DNA of 64,000 nt from Myotis daubentonii (Eukaryota; Chordata; Mammalia; Chiroptera; Vespertilionidae): assembly GCF_963259705.1 (NCBI RefSeq), contig NC_081851.1:14296145-14360144 (forward strand), read 5' to 3'. The position numbers and the translations under genes were made by a program. Under the pieces are notes generated by a model. It worked only from the letters and a program-made list of their open reading frames with translations. It did no database searches and was not told where the DNA came from. Shown in pieces: positions 47,483 through 57,699 of this stretch. Positions within the stretch are counted from its first letter, which is position 1. Each line of letters begins with the position of its first letter.

Positions 47483-47488
47483 AAATAC

Positions 47489-48235
47489 TCCTATATAAGA
47501 AAGAGCTAATATGCAAATAAACATCACACCCTCACACCCTCAGGCCCTTGCGCCCTCACGCTGGAACTGCTCAGACACTCAACACTGGGGAGAGAAGAAT
47601 GGGGACCAGCCAGGCATAAATGAGCTCATGAGAGAGGAATGGGGACCAGCCAGGCTGCGGCCCAGGAGAGGGATAAACCACCCGCCCCACGATCCCAGGC
47701 ACCAGCAGCTGGGGCTGCACTCTGGGAGAGGGACGAGCTGCCCACTGTATGGTCCCAGGTGCCAGCAGCTGCACCTGTGCCTGCGGCCAGGGAGAGGGAC
47801 AAGGCACCTTCCCCATGGTCCCAGGAGCCAGCGCCTGTGCCTGTGGCCTGGGAAAGGGACAAGCTGCCCGCCCCGTGGTGCCGGGTGCCTGCGGCTGCGG
47901 CTAGCCCAGTCAAAGCCAACCCAGATCCTGGGTTCCTGAGGCCAGCCAGAGGGTGGGAAGCCCAGGTCCTGGGTGCCTGTGACTGGCCTGAGAAGGGAAT
48001 CTTGGGTCCCAGATGCAGGGTGAGGCAAAGGCAGTTAGGGGTGATCAGGCAGGCAGAGGTGGTTAGGGGTGATCAGGCAGAGAGGTAGGCAGGCGAGGAG
48101 TTAGGAGCTAGCAGTCCCAGATTGTGAAAGGCAGTCAGACATCCCCCAAAGGGTTGCAGATGGGAGGGGGTGCAGGCTGGGCTAAGGGACCCCACCCACC
48201 CTCCGGTGCACGAATTTCGTGCACCAGGCCCCTAG
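47489..48235 (+). mobile_element. Near-intact HeliBat non-autonomous Helitron with internal minisatellite
   Basis: The 5' end is TCCTATATAAGAAAGAGC then TAATATGCAAAT. The 3' end has the hairpin GGTGCACGAA/TTCGTGCACC, then CAGGCCCCTAG and T at 48,236. Length 747 bp. The base before TC is C rather than the expected A. The interior carries ~75-bp GC-rich repeats (47,640-47,905). The 149-codon open frame across them encodes imperfect repeats and is not a recognised gene. Confidence 0.88.
47640..47905 (+). repeat. ~75-bp minisatellite in Helitron interior
   Basis: About four imperfect copies of GAGAGGGACAAGCTGCCCGC followed by a GGTCCCAGGTGCCAGCAGCTG-like segment. Confidence 0.7.
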
Positions 48236-48735
48236 TATTAAATAAAAGCATTGTTTACTAGAAGAAACAACACAAACAACCTAGTGACTAGTTAAAGAGT
48301 AAAGGTTTTGGTATCATACAATGGAATAGAATGCAACAGAGAATAACAAACAAAAGCTACCTGACACAGATAAATCTAAAAATAGCACAGTGTTGAGCAA
48401 AAAAATCAAGTCAGAGAAGATCATATGATACGGTATCATTTATATAAAAATTCAAAACGAGAAAAACTAAATAATTCACTCTTTAGTAGGGGTCACTAAA
48501 CAACGAGTAATGAAAATAAGGGACTGAGTCAGGATGGTGTCTATATGAGGGAGGTGGGAAGATGAGGGTACAGTCAGGAAAGACCCCCAGGAGACAAACT
48601 ATACTGGCAGCCCCTATACCTTCACCTGGGTGGAGCTTATATGAATGCTCATGCATTATTCTTTAAACTGTGTGTATGTATTTAAATCTCATCATTTAAA
48701 TTTGTAAAATTTACATGACTGTGTGTGTAAATTTT
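48236..48735 (+). mobile_element. Old L1 (L1M) fragment, 3' piece (includes duplicated flank copy 2)
   Basis: TAAAAGCATTGTTTACTAG through CATACAATGGAATAGAATGC follows ancient L1 ORF2. ATCATTTATATAAAAATTC and later 3' sequence are also L1M-like. The first ~45 bp is duplicated at 46,378-46,422. Confidence 0.6.
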
Positions 48736-49128
48736 ACAACTGATAAAAGACCCAGCCAACGTAGTATACATTTCATATAATGAGTCCTTACAAAACCTCC
48801 GAGATTTAGCAAAGCTGCCCATATGTCAATTTCAAAACTACCTTCCTTGTTAAACTTCAGCTTAACTTTTTAAAAACTATCTACCTGTACCCATTGCTGG
48901 TTCACCATCTGTGCCAGGTTCCCAGTGCCAATCCATCCAAGGCGGTGAGTCTTAGATCTCCAACTTAGGGCCAACCTACATTGGAGACGTCATTTTCAAC
49001 TCTTAGAACACCTTCTACCCAATCCTACAGATAAGTAACAAATATTAAATATAAAACTGAAGCAACATTACCAAGTCATAGCTGAGGAGGCAGTCCCACA
49101 AAGGCACCAAAGGCTGCTTCTGACTCAC
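48736..49128. other. Unassigned sequence, possibly ANAPC1 intron
   Basis: No repeat recognised. It lies immediately 3' (on the minus strand) of the ANAPC1-like exon and could be intronic sequence copied with it. Confidence 0.35.
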
Positions 49129-49400
49129 CCGAACTACTCCGTGTACAGCACGAGGTTGCCACTGCTTTCTGGGACCAACATGGTGTCTATCTTCTGAAAA
49201 AAGGACACATGTTTTATTTTAAAGTCTGAAAATTATGACACATAATGATTTTCAAGTTATCAAGAAGAGTGCCTGCATTTATCTCCATTGGCTCAGCGTC
49301 CTTTGCCTGTATGTTGGTGATGGAGACAAAGATGAGCTGGGTTTTATGATTACTCTCTTGAAACTTAATGCAGTTAAAGATTAAATTACAAAAACACAAA
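49129..49400 (-). pseudogene. ANAPC1: ANAPC1 (APC/C subunit 1) unprocessed pseudogene fragment, two exons
   Basis: Minus strand. The first exon (~49,400-49,283) encodes CIKFQESNHKTQLIF and TNIQAKDAEPME, matching the ANAPC1 segment CVKFQESNDKTQLIF...AKDAAPVE known from mammals. A second exon (49,193-49,129) follows after an 89-bp intron with a good acceptor (CCTTTTTTCAG). It encodes KIDTMLVPESSGNLVLYT and is followed by a strong donor GTGAGT. Two lesions are seen. The donor after exon 1 reads AT instead of GT (49,282-49,281), and one G is missing in the codons after LYT, so exon 2 is 65 bp and runs into a stop. Introns are kept, so this is a genomic duplicate, not a retrocopy. ANAPC1 is the large scaffold subunit of the anaphase-promoting complex. 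No other exon was found in the window. Confidence 0.8.
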
Positions 49401-49504
49401 GTACTGACTCATCCAATAACCTGTAATGATCTCAAGGGTATTATACTGACTGCAAAAATCCCACCTCAAAAGGTTTCATACTGTAGCCTTTGCTTTATAT
49501 AACA

Positions 49505-49956
49505 CTAGAGGTTCAGTGCATGGATTCATGCACATTGATAAGAAGTTAATTGGAAGAAATATTTTACAGCCTGGGGAGGGACCACAGGAGATTGGCTGGC
49601 TGGAGAGGGAATGTGGGAGGGCTCCAGGATATGTCCAGCCCATCTTGCCCAGTCTCAACTGGGACCTATTGGAGCCAATCAGGGTTAATCAGGGCCATCT
49701 TGCCCAGTCCTGATCAGGGCTGATCAGGGCTGTCTGGCTGGGGAGGGACCGCTGGAGGTTGGCTGGCCAGGGAGGGACCACAGGAGGGCTCCAGGGCATG
49801 TACTGCTCATCTTGCCCAGTCCCAATCGGCCAGACCCCAGCAGCAAGCTAACCTACCAGTCAGAGCATCTTCCCTGGTGGTCAGTGCATGTCATAGCGGC
49901 TGGTCGAACAGTTGAATGGTCGGACACTTAGTATATTAGGCTTTTATATATATGGA
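49505..49956 (-). mobile_element. HeliBat Helitron, downstream member of a head-to-tail pair
   Basis: Plus strand begins CTAGAGGTTCAGTGCATG (reverse of the 3' terminus). On the minus strand the 5' end reads TCCATATATATAAAAGCC. Interior: GGGAGGGACCACAGGAG and AGCAAGCTAACCTACC. It abuts another copy at 49,957. Confidence 0.83.
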
Positions 49957-50215
49957 AGTGGCCCAGTGCATGAATTCGTGCACATTGAAAGGAAAGCAAT
50001 TAGAAGAAATATATTAGAGGCCTGGGAGGGACCATGGGAGGTTGGCTCCTGGACATGTCCAGCCTGTCTTGCCCAGTCCTGATTGGCCAGACCCCAGTAG
50101 CAAGCTAACCTACCAGTTGGAGCGTCTGCCCCCTGGTGGTCAGTGCGCATTGTAGCAACTGGTCGAATGGTTGAATGGTCGGACACTTACCATATTAGGC
50201 TTTTAGATATATAGA
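49957..50215 (-). mobile_element. HeliBat Helitron, upstream member of a head-to-tail pair
   Basis: On the minus strand it starts TCTATATATCTAAAAGCC with T at plus-strand 50,216, and ends in GTGCATGAATTCGTGCAC hairpin sequence directly against the 5' TC of the next element. The terminal CTAG is degraded (AGTGGCCC). Contains TGCCCCCTGGTGG (~50,126). Confidence 0.83.
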
Positions 50216-50219
50216 TTTA

Positions 50220-50397
50220 TAAATGACAAAAGTATAGAGATGGAGAACAGGTTAGTGGTCATCAGGGGTAGGGGTGGAAGTGGGGGTGGTGTATGTGATT
50301 ATAAAGGAGAAGCATGAGGGAGAGCTTTAAGGTAATACAGAAGTTCTGTACCTTCACTGTGGTGTCTGCACAAACCTACACACAGAGAACTTCCTGG

Positions 50398-50400
<3 letters not shown>
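50220..50400 (+). mobile_element. Old L1M fragment
   Basis: GATGGAGAACAGGTTAGTGG and AATACAGAAGTTCTGTACC-type phrases match ancient L1 3' ORF2 sequence. Confidence 0.5.

Positions 50401-50442
<42 letters not shown>
50400..50442 (+). repeat. (AC)n microsatellite
   Basis: About 20 uninterrupted AC dinucleotides. Confidence 0.98.
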
Positions 50443-50639
50443 CCATGTAAACTGATAAAACCTGAATAAGGCCTGAATATGATGCCAATTCCTTAGTTTT
50501 GATCATGTACTGAATTATGTACTAAAGTTATGTAAGATGTTACCTCTGGAGCAAAAAGAGTGCAGGACCCCTCTACTATTTTGCAACTTCCTGTGATTTA
50601 TAATTATTTCAAAGTAAAGAGGTAAATAAATGGGCAAAG

Positions 50640-51460
50640 ACATGCATACACATCTCCACTAAGAAGATAAATGAGTGGCTAATAAGCACAAGAGAAGATG
50701 CTCAACATCATAAGTCATTAAGAAAATGCAAATTAAAACCCCTTCACACCCACTGGCATGGCTACATTCAGAGACCAACAATACCGGAACTTGTCAAGGA
50801 GAAGGAAACTGCATCCCTCAGACGTGGCTGGTGGGAATGGAAACAGTCTGGCAATTCCTTAAATAGTTAAATGTGAATTTATCATTTGACCCAACCATTC
50901 TACTCCTAACAATCTCTCCAAGGAAAAAGAAATCACATATGTCCACACACAGACCTTAGCTCCAGTGTTCATAGCGCAGTAACTCACAATGTCAAAAAGT
51001 GGGAACAGAGCAGATGTCCATCAACTGTTGAGGGATAAACCACACGCAGTGCATCTGCACCATGAACAATGGCACAGAGATGACTACAGCATCACAGGCG
51101 CCACACACGGGGCCCAGCAAACATTGTGCTGGTGAGAGAAGCGGGCCACAAAAACTGCATTTCGCTTCTGTAATCTGTCCAGGAAAGGCAACCCCACAAA
51201 GGCCAGAAGCCTGCGGAGTGGCTGCCCGAGGCTGGGAACGGAATAAGACTGACTGCAAACCACATCCGAGGGATCTTCTTAAGATGAGAGGAATTTAAAC
51301 CTGGATTGTGGTGATGGGTGCACAACTCTCTTCATTTACTAAAATCCATAAATCCATTTAATTGCATGCTTAAACATGTCAATTTTATTGCATGCAAGCA
51401 AATTATGGTATTGAAATACAGCTAATTAAGCAGCAAGAAAGATTGAGAGAGAAGGAGGGA
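50640..51460 (+). mobile_element. Old L1M ORF2 3'-end
   Basis: GAAAATGCAAATTAAAACCC, TGGTGGGAATGGAAACAG, ATTTGACCCAACCATTCTAC and AGATGTCCATCAACTG occur in the order of the L1 ORF2 C-terminal region, with many lesions. Confidence 0.7.
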
Positions 51461-51470
51461 GGGAGGGAAG

Positions 51471-51530
<60 letters not shown>
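51450..51530 (+). repeat. (GGGA)n/(GA)n microsatellite
   Basis: A short GGGA stretch followed by about 27 GA dinucleotides. Confidence 0.97.
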
Positions 51531-51533
<3 letters not shown>

Positions 51534-52035
51534 AGCAGCCCTACCTTTATTTACACAGAATCTATGGAGTATACACTTACCATGACTGCAGCTGGGACTC
51601 TACTATAAAGCACAAGAACTTCTGCCTACATCAGTCAGATGTAATGAACACTTTTGAGGACTTGAATTTTTCTCTCTGCCATAGATACATTAAAGAAATA
51701 GCTGTCAGCATTGGTTCAAAAATCTACTATTAAAAGTCATAGAAAATATTCTGCAAGAAACCTAACAACTCAACTCCATGGGCCAAACAATAACCTTGGA
51801 GACCTCAAAACACTTCTAGGATTTGAATTTTATGATCTCTGAGATTACTTTCACTTTGATTCTGAGTCCACTCCACAGCTTTTTTGGGGGTTGGGGGAAG
51901 GAAAATCCAAATAAATTGAATTAACATCACTGGACTTTTTCTTTTACTTCCATATTATGCTAGTCACCTACTGCTAAAGTAATGCATACTTTAATTCTAT
52001 CCCTACAAGGGTCAAGGGACTCAGATGGCTCATAA
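51531..52035. other. Unassigned sequence
   Basis: Single-copy-looking AT-rich DNA, nothing recognised. Confidence 0.4.

Positions 52036-52038
<3 letters not shown>

Positions 52039-52086
<48 letters not shown>
52039..52086 (+). repeat. (TC)n microsatellite
   Basis: About 23 TC dinucleotides. Confidence 0.97.
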
Positions 52087-52088
<2 letters not shown>

Positions 52089-52248
52089 TAGGTTCTACTT
52101 TCTCACTCATTTTAAAACCATGCCACTAATGCCCAAAAATTTCTTCCTGGAGTGGTGCAGAAGACCAGACACCTGTAACAGGGTTATGCAATATATTCAA
52201 CATACCAAGATGGTCTTTAAAGACAGGGTTTTTTTTTATTATTTTATA

Positions 52249-52503
52249 CTAGAGGCCTAGTACATGAAATTCATTCATGGGTAGGGTCCCAAGGCAATCA
52301 GGGCCGATCTGCGGGGTGACCAGTGGGGCAATTGGGGGCCCCCACTGGCACCCACCTTGGCTGGCCTTAGGCCTGAGGGCTGAGGGCAGCTCCTGTGTTG
52401 AGTGCCTGCTCCCTGGTGGTCAGTGCGTGTCATAGCGACTGGTCATTCCACTGGTCATTCTGCTGTTAGGTCGATTTGCATTTTAGGCTTTTATTATTTA
52501 GGA
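52249..52503 (-). mobile_element. Short complete HeliBat Helitron (255 bp)
   Basis: Plus strand starts CTAGAGGCCTAGTACATG with A before it, and ends at TTTATTATTTAGGA (minus-strand 5' end TCCTAAATAATAAAAGCC) with T after it. A|T insertion without target duplication. Contains CTCCCTGGTGGTCAG. Confidence 0.87.
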
Positions 52504-52784
52504 TGTGAGTACCAACACAGAGAAGCTACATCAGCACTGTATTCCCATCTCTCCTCCCCTGCAACCACCCCCTAAGAGCATGCATTTGCCTGCTGTGTCA
52601 CAGCTCAAACCCTGCCTCTGTGTGTGATAAGCACCACCTCCTTTCTCCCCAGGCTAATCTGTCCACCGTCAGTCCCTCTCCCAGAATTTCCAATGCTTTC
52701 CCTGCTGTGGGTGTGGCTCCTTAAAACCTACTCTCTCAATTAAGACAAAGGTCTCAAAATATAAAGGTGGGCTGACTATTATTT
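52504..52784. other. Unassigned sequence
   Basis: No gene or repeat recognised. Confidence 0.35.
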
Positions 52785-53030
52785 TTTAAAAACTTATTGT
52801 TGAAAGTATTACATATATCCCTTTTTTTCCACATTGACCCCTTATAGCCCACCCCTGCCCCCCACCCCAGGCCTCCACCACCCTATTGTCTGTGTCCATG
52901 GGTTATGCATATATGAATATAAGTTTTTGGCTAATCCCTTCCCACCCACCCATCCACTCCCACCCCTTCTGACATTCCACAGTCTGTTCCATGCTCCTGT
53001 GTCTCTGGATCTATTTGGATGGTCTATTAG
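52785..53030 (-). mobile_element. L1/HAL1 3' UTR fragment (antisense)
   Basis: CACCCTATTGTCTGTGTCCA, GGTTATGCATATATGAATAT and GACATTCCACAGTCTGTTCC match the reverse of the 3' UTR at 59,640-59,800 and the sense-strand equivalent at 35,870-36,040. Confidence 0.8.
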
Positions 53031-53479
53031 ATGACAGGGAGGACTCATTGAAAATTGGCGGGTATGACAAGGATGTGTGGTAGGTGAGGAACTGCCCTCA
53101 CTTTTTAAAGACACACGGAGGTATTTGGTCATTAAGACGCATTTTCTTTAAGTAGGTCAGCATACACTAACTCGCCCTTGACCCAGACCTCCGTCCGGCA
53201 AGTTGTGTATCCTCACTGCCAAAGGCAGTCTCCTTAACACAGCCTCTATGTCCATGTTCACTTTCCTTGGCCCATTTACTTCCTCCTCCCACTCCCCTCC
53301 ACCACCTGCTCCCCACGTGTTCTAGCCAAGGTCACTGTGCAACCCATCAGAAGGGGGGGGTCCGCTCTCCATTCTCAGGCCTCAGGACTCCAGAAGGAGG
53401 ATGACTTCCCTGAAGCCTCATCCACAAGGAAGCAGAGATTGGAAAACATTGTTAGAAATTACGATGTCCATTCTTAGTT
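53031..53479. other. Unassigned sequence
   Basis: Nothing recognised; a short G run occurs at ~53,355. Confidence 0.35.
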
Positions 53480-54010
53480 GAGATGGAGGAGAATGGACTC
53501 AGTCGCACATTGCTGAAGGGGGTGTAAATTCCCTCTCTAGAAAAGTCTGGTAGAATCTATACATGCACACACATGTATGAAAGAAGAAACACATATATAT
53601 TTATGTAAAAATCTGGAATAATACCCACACATAAAAACTATTAACATTGGTGAATATGAAGGAGAGGGATTATAGAGAGGACAGGGAAAATTAACTGTTT
53701 GTATATCTTCTTGTTAAGTTTTACTTTTTGCAGTGATTGTACATTATTTTTATAATGTAAAAAATATTGTAATTGAACATAAAACATTCTGATCCTGTAC
53801 TATCAATAACTTAAATAATATTATCAACACCATCATACTTCTTTCCATTTTAAAAAAATTGAGATATAATTGACATATGGCATTATATTAGTTTTGGGTA
53901 TACAACTTAATGATTTTATATTGCATATATTGCAAACGATCACCACAATAAGTCTAGTTAATATCCATTACCACACAGTTATACTTTTTTTCTTGTGGAA
54001 AATACCATAA
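53480..54010. mobile_element. Ancient L1M fragments (both orientations)
   Basis: 53,480-53,790 has L1-like 3' ORF2/UTR phrases. 53,845-54,010 (TTGAGATATAATTGACATAT, CACCACAATAAGTCTAGTTA) is the reverse of a common L1M 3' UTR. Confidence 0.55.
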
Positions 54011-54029
54011 TTCTTAAATCATCAGTTTA

Positions 54030-54600
54030 TTCATTCACTAATTCACCCCATGGGCTCTGCATCCCGTCCATCCATATTCAATGATGCCTGACATATGCTA
54101 CATTATAGGGCACAGCAGCGAACAAAACGGAGCCAGACACCCCCTTCAAGGTCTACAAGGTAGAACAGGTATTAAACTGGTAAAGCATATGAACAGATTG
54201 TGATGAGGCCACAGAATAAAAACAGGGGATCCTGTGAGAAAATCCTAGGGTGCCTATGAAGCTGCTTGGACCGTGTGACCAGGAAAGTCACTCTGAGAAG
54301 AACACGCATAAACTGGGACCCAAAGGTTGAGATGTAACCAGGAGTTGGCCAAGAGCTGAGAGGAGCATGGCCCACTGCTCAGGGGGGACTGGCTGTAAGG
54401 AGCATCTGTTTGAGGTGCACAAGGGATCAGAAGGTCAGCGTGTCTGGAGTCCCCTGAGCAAGGGCAGGCAGAGTGAGAGGAGGTCAGAGAGGGCGGGATC
54501 CCTCAGAGCTATGTGAGCCAGGCAGGAGTTTGGCTCTGGTTGTGAAGGACACAGAAAAGGGTGTCACTCCCAGAGGACTGCCAGGACGGAAGTTATGTTA
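54030..54600 (+). mobile_element. L2 LINE fragment
   Basis: GGGCACAGCAGCGAACAAAA, GTGACCAGGAAAGTCACTCT, AACCAGGAGTTGGCCAAGAG and GGCAGGAGTTTGGCTCTG follow the order of the L2 consensus. Diverged. Confidence 0.55.
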
Positions 54601-55459
54601 TGAGGCAGGTGCCAGTGACACAGCCCCCAACTCTGAGGGCCCCAGCCAAGTGGTGGGGACATCTGAGCAAGTCACTGTGGTGTGGCGCAGACAGAGGTCG
54701 AGGGCACAACCCCTTGTATCCTGAGGCACATCCCCATCGCGTGCCCGCCACCACTTTGAGCCCAGCACCATGGCACAGATGTCCTTCATTGCACATTATT
54801 AGAAGATAAACCTTCCCTCAGTCCTCTGTCCTGGTGTTTCTCACACGGAGCAATGACTTACAGTTTGAAACTATGAATACAAGATTTTATTAAAGAGCAG
54901 ATCTTTCTTTCACCTTTGTACCACAGTCAGGCATTTCTCTAGCCTTCTGAAATCCAATAGTTGTTCTGGCCAAAGACCAAAGTGCCCGGCTGTGGGACAA
55001 GTTGGTCACCCCCAAGTGCCCCTACTGTGTGCTAGGCAGCGTGAGAAAGTACAGAGAGAAAGTGAAATGTAACCCTTTTCCTGGAGACATTACCAGAATG
55101 GGGGGTGGTATTTTTGATGCCCAGGTGCCTTTATCTTTTCATTGCTGTGTATGTGACCGACCCTCACCATCCACAGGCACCCATCTCATGGCAAGGAAGG
55201 GGGTGGTTTTCTTACCTGGGCAAGAGGAATGTGTGTGGTTAGGACTCTGAGAGCAGAAAAGAAGGAAACACATTTGGAATTCAGCTTTTGAGTGCTAACA
55301 CAGAATTAACAAGACAGTATTTTGCAAGTCATACCTTATTAAGATGTGAAATAGACATTCCCTAAGTGCCCGTTACCATAGGAGAAGCCAGACCCGCCTG
55401 ACTTGAAGTGAGAGCCTAGCTCTGCATTCACTGCCATCAGGGGACCAGGCTTCTGAGAG
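54601..55459. other. Unassigned sequence
   Basis: No convincing exon or repeat. Confidence 0.35.
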
Positions 55460-55501
55460 TGGACACACTGTGGCCGCGTTTCCGGGGCTGCGGCCCTCCG
55501 G

Positions 55502-55515
55502 CCAGCAGGGGGCGC
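55502..55515 (+). promoter_or_regulatory. CTCF-binding motif
   Basis: CCAGCAGGGGGCGC matches the CTCF core consensus (CCASYAGRKGGCRC) at every position. Occupancy is inferred. Confidence 0.7.
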
Positions 55516-55532
55516 CACGCCGGCCCTCCCTG

Positions 55533-55640
55533 ATCCCTGCTCTCCCCAGGAAGCTCCGCCCCTCCCTGCTGCCTGCTCTCCCCAGGAAGTCCCGCCCCTT
55601 CCTGCTCCCAGCTTTCCCCAGGAAGTCCCGCCCCTGCAGG
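55533..55640 (+). repeat. Three 36-bp repeats with ETS and GC-box motifs
   Basis: CTCCCCAGGAAG/TTCCCCAGGAAG recurs at 55,541, 55,577 and 55,613 (period 36), each followed by a CTCCGCCCCT/TCCCGCCCCT box. Confidence 0.88.
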
Positions 55641-56430
55641 AAGGTGGAGTCCCTGTCTCTGGAAGATGGTGGCTTTCCAGTGCTCATGGCCTCAGGAAGC
55701 GCGAGGCAGGCATGGGCTGGAGCACAGAAGGCGGCGGTCCGGGTCCTGGAGCCCTGGAGCTGCTAAGCCCGCGGTGAGGAGTCCGTGCTGGTGCCTTCGG
55801 GGCCAGCCCTGTGGCGGAGCAGCGCCCATTGCAGGAGGTGCGTTCCCTCCCCCAGAAGGTGGCCAGGGCTGGGCAGAGCAGGGCAGGCCAGGCTTGGCCC
55901 TCCCGGCGGGGGCACCAGCTGCGTAGGGAGGCGCCTTCTAAGGTCGGGGTTCCCTCCCTCCTCACCTTGCCAGGCCCACTGCTCCCTGCAGGGTGTGATG
56001 GAGCCCTGGCCTTCCTCGAGCCCGTGTGGATCCAGTTTCCCAGCCCCGCCCCCCCCCCCCCCCCCGTGTCAGACTGGGACCCCCCACAGCCACACGGTTC
56101 TGACCAGGACAGGATTGCAGGGAGATGCGGGGACAGCCATGGGCCTGACCACCTAGCAGGTCAGTTCACTGATGGGAACACGGGAAGTTATGGCCACTCC
56201 TCACTTCACCTTCACTCATGGCGTGAAGGGCACCAGCAATGACGGTTCCAGGGAAGCCATTGCGGCGCCTCAGCCCAGGGCAGCCCCTGAAGCCTGTGCC
56301 CAGCGAGGAGCTCTCCCGACGCTGCGCCCATGGAACTCCAGTTCTGTGGGGCCAGGAAGGGCCTCCCGGGAAGAGAGGGGCACGAAGCCCTTGGCGCCAG
56401 TCACTGAGTGGCCCTTGAGTCACTTAAAAA

Positions 56431-57439
56431 TAAAACCAGGTCTCTGCTGATTTGTGTTAAAATCCCATCGAATGAATGTCTGTGCTTAAATAACTTAAGT
56501 AACATAAACGGCATTGCTATTTTTAAATGCTATATTAAGTTATATTTTATTTTGAAGACATCAAATGAATTTAAAATTTGAGAAAATTTGATATAATAAA
56601 ATAATCCCATTCGTGTGTTCAAAACATCCAACCTGAGTGGCTTTTATGAATAATTTTTTTCTTGATATCTAAAGAATTCTAATTTCTCTTTTTTAAGTTA
56701 TATTTGAACATAATATAGTGGCACTTCAGGTTTATCTTTAGTGAAGGGGCTCAAATGGGGAGTTTATAGGTTACATTTATTTATTAACTAAAGAATATTC
56801 CAAGTCTATAGGAGCTGGCCTCTGTGAAGTCATCGTACCATCCTGCCCATTGGTGTTTAGTGTTTGCATTTTGTCAGTGACACATGTATATCCTGTTGAG
56901 CTCACCTGCACCCACACTTTAGCCCTCACTAATCTGCTCTCCCCCCATTTTCTTTTTCCGGCTTTTGTTCCCCAATGTTCAAACCTTTCCCATCAAGTGT
57001 CTGAGTGGCTGGTCACACCTGCTAGTTGTCCGGCACAGCTGTGTTCCTCCAGGTCTAGGTCTCACTTCCTGACTGGACCGTTGACATCCATCCAAGTCAT
57101 CCTACTTCTACCTCTTCCTCCTCCAGTCTCAGCCTGCATTTCAGAATGAGTGCTGTTAGATATGCATTGTTGTGCAGCGTTACAGACAGAGATGCGTTTG
57201 AACACTTCTAACAGTGCTATTTTGCCAGGGGACCAGATGGCTGCTGGCCAAAGCACACCACCTTGTAGGAGACGAGGGGGTGTACTTACAGGGGAGATTT
57301 GAGAGCTGTGGCAGATCGCTCTGTGCTTCATTCACCAGTCCATGCTGTTGTGCATCAATACTGTACACTCAGACTGGTTTGCAAAGATTATGCCCTGTCG
57401 AAGTGTACACCCTATCATATGTATATCTATGTGTTAATT
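56431..57439. other. Unassigned sequence
   Basis: AT-rich then mixed sequence. No gene or repeat recognised. Confidence 0.35.
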
Positions 57440-57648
57440 TTAATATATTTTTGTTGACTTCAGAGAGAAAGGGAGAGGGAGATAGAAACATCAATGATGA
57501 GAAAGAATACCTGATGGGTTACCTCCTACATGCCCCCTATTGGCAATTGAGCCAGAAACCCTGGGCATGTGCCCTGACTGTAATTGAACTGTGACCTCCT
57601 GGTTTATAGTGGAATGTTCAACCACTGAGCGACACTGGCCCGACTTAG
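57440..57648 (-). mobile_element. VES SINE (antisense)
   Basis: TCAGAGAGAAAGGGAGAGGG, then CCTGATGGGTTACCTCC and CATGTGCCCTGACTGTAATT, ending CAACCACTGAGCGACACTGG: a reverse VES. Confidence 0.85.
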
Positions 57649-57699
57649 GCATTAATTTTTCAAGTACTGACTCTTTAAACATAAACATCTAATTTTGTT

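Larger units (their letters stand above)
55460..56430. promoter_or_regulatory. CpG-rich segment, candidate promoter/insulator
   Basis: The local rise in GC and CpG stands out from the AT-rich surroundings. It contains a CTCF consensus (55,502-55,515), three 36-bp repeats with ETS (CAGGAAG) and GC-box (CCGCCCC) motifs, a possible splice donor on the plus strand (CCCGCG|GTGAGG at 55,771/55,772), a C run at 56,049-56,065 and, at the end, AATAAA followed by a GT-rich stretch (56,431-56,458). The overlapping open frames (55,470-55,766; 55,785-56,156; 55,811-56,242) encode no recognised protein. A short non-coding transcript or first exon of an unknown gene is possible. Confidence 0.45.

Noticed and set aside
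47639..48088. 149-codon frame as a protein-coding gene
   Set aside because: It lies within a Helitron minisatellite; all frames stay open because of GC-rich repeats, and there is no recognisable domain.
51473..51530. 51,392-51,733 frame with a long Arg/Glu repeat
   Set aside because: The Arg/Glu stretch is a (GA)n microsatellite read as codons.
55470..56242. Overlapping 98-, 123- and 143-codon frames as genes
   Set aside because: GC-rich, partly non-ATG starts, several frames open on both strands, repeat-derived PALPRKSRP-like residues; no homology recognised.
57214..57594. 126-codon frame
   Set aside because: Its end lies in an antisense VES SINE and no domain is visible.
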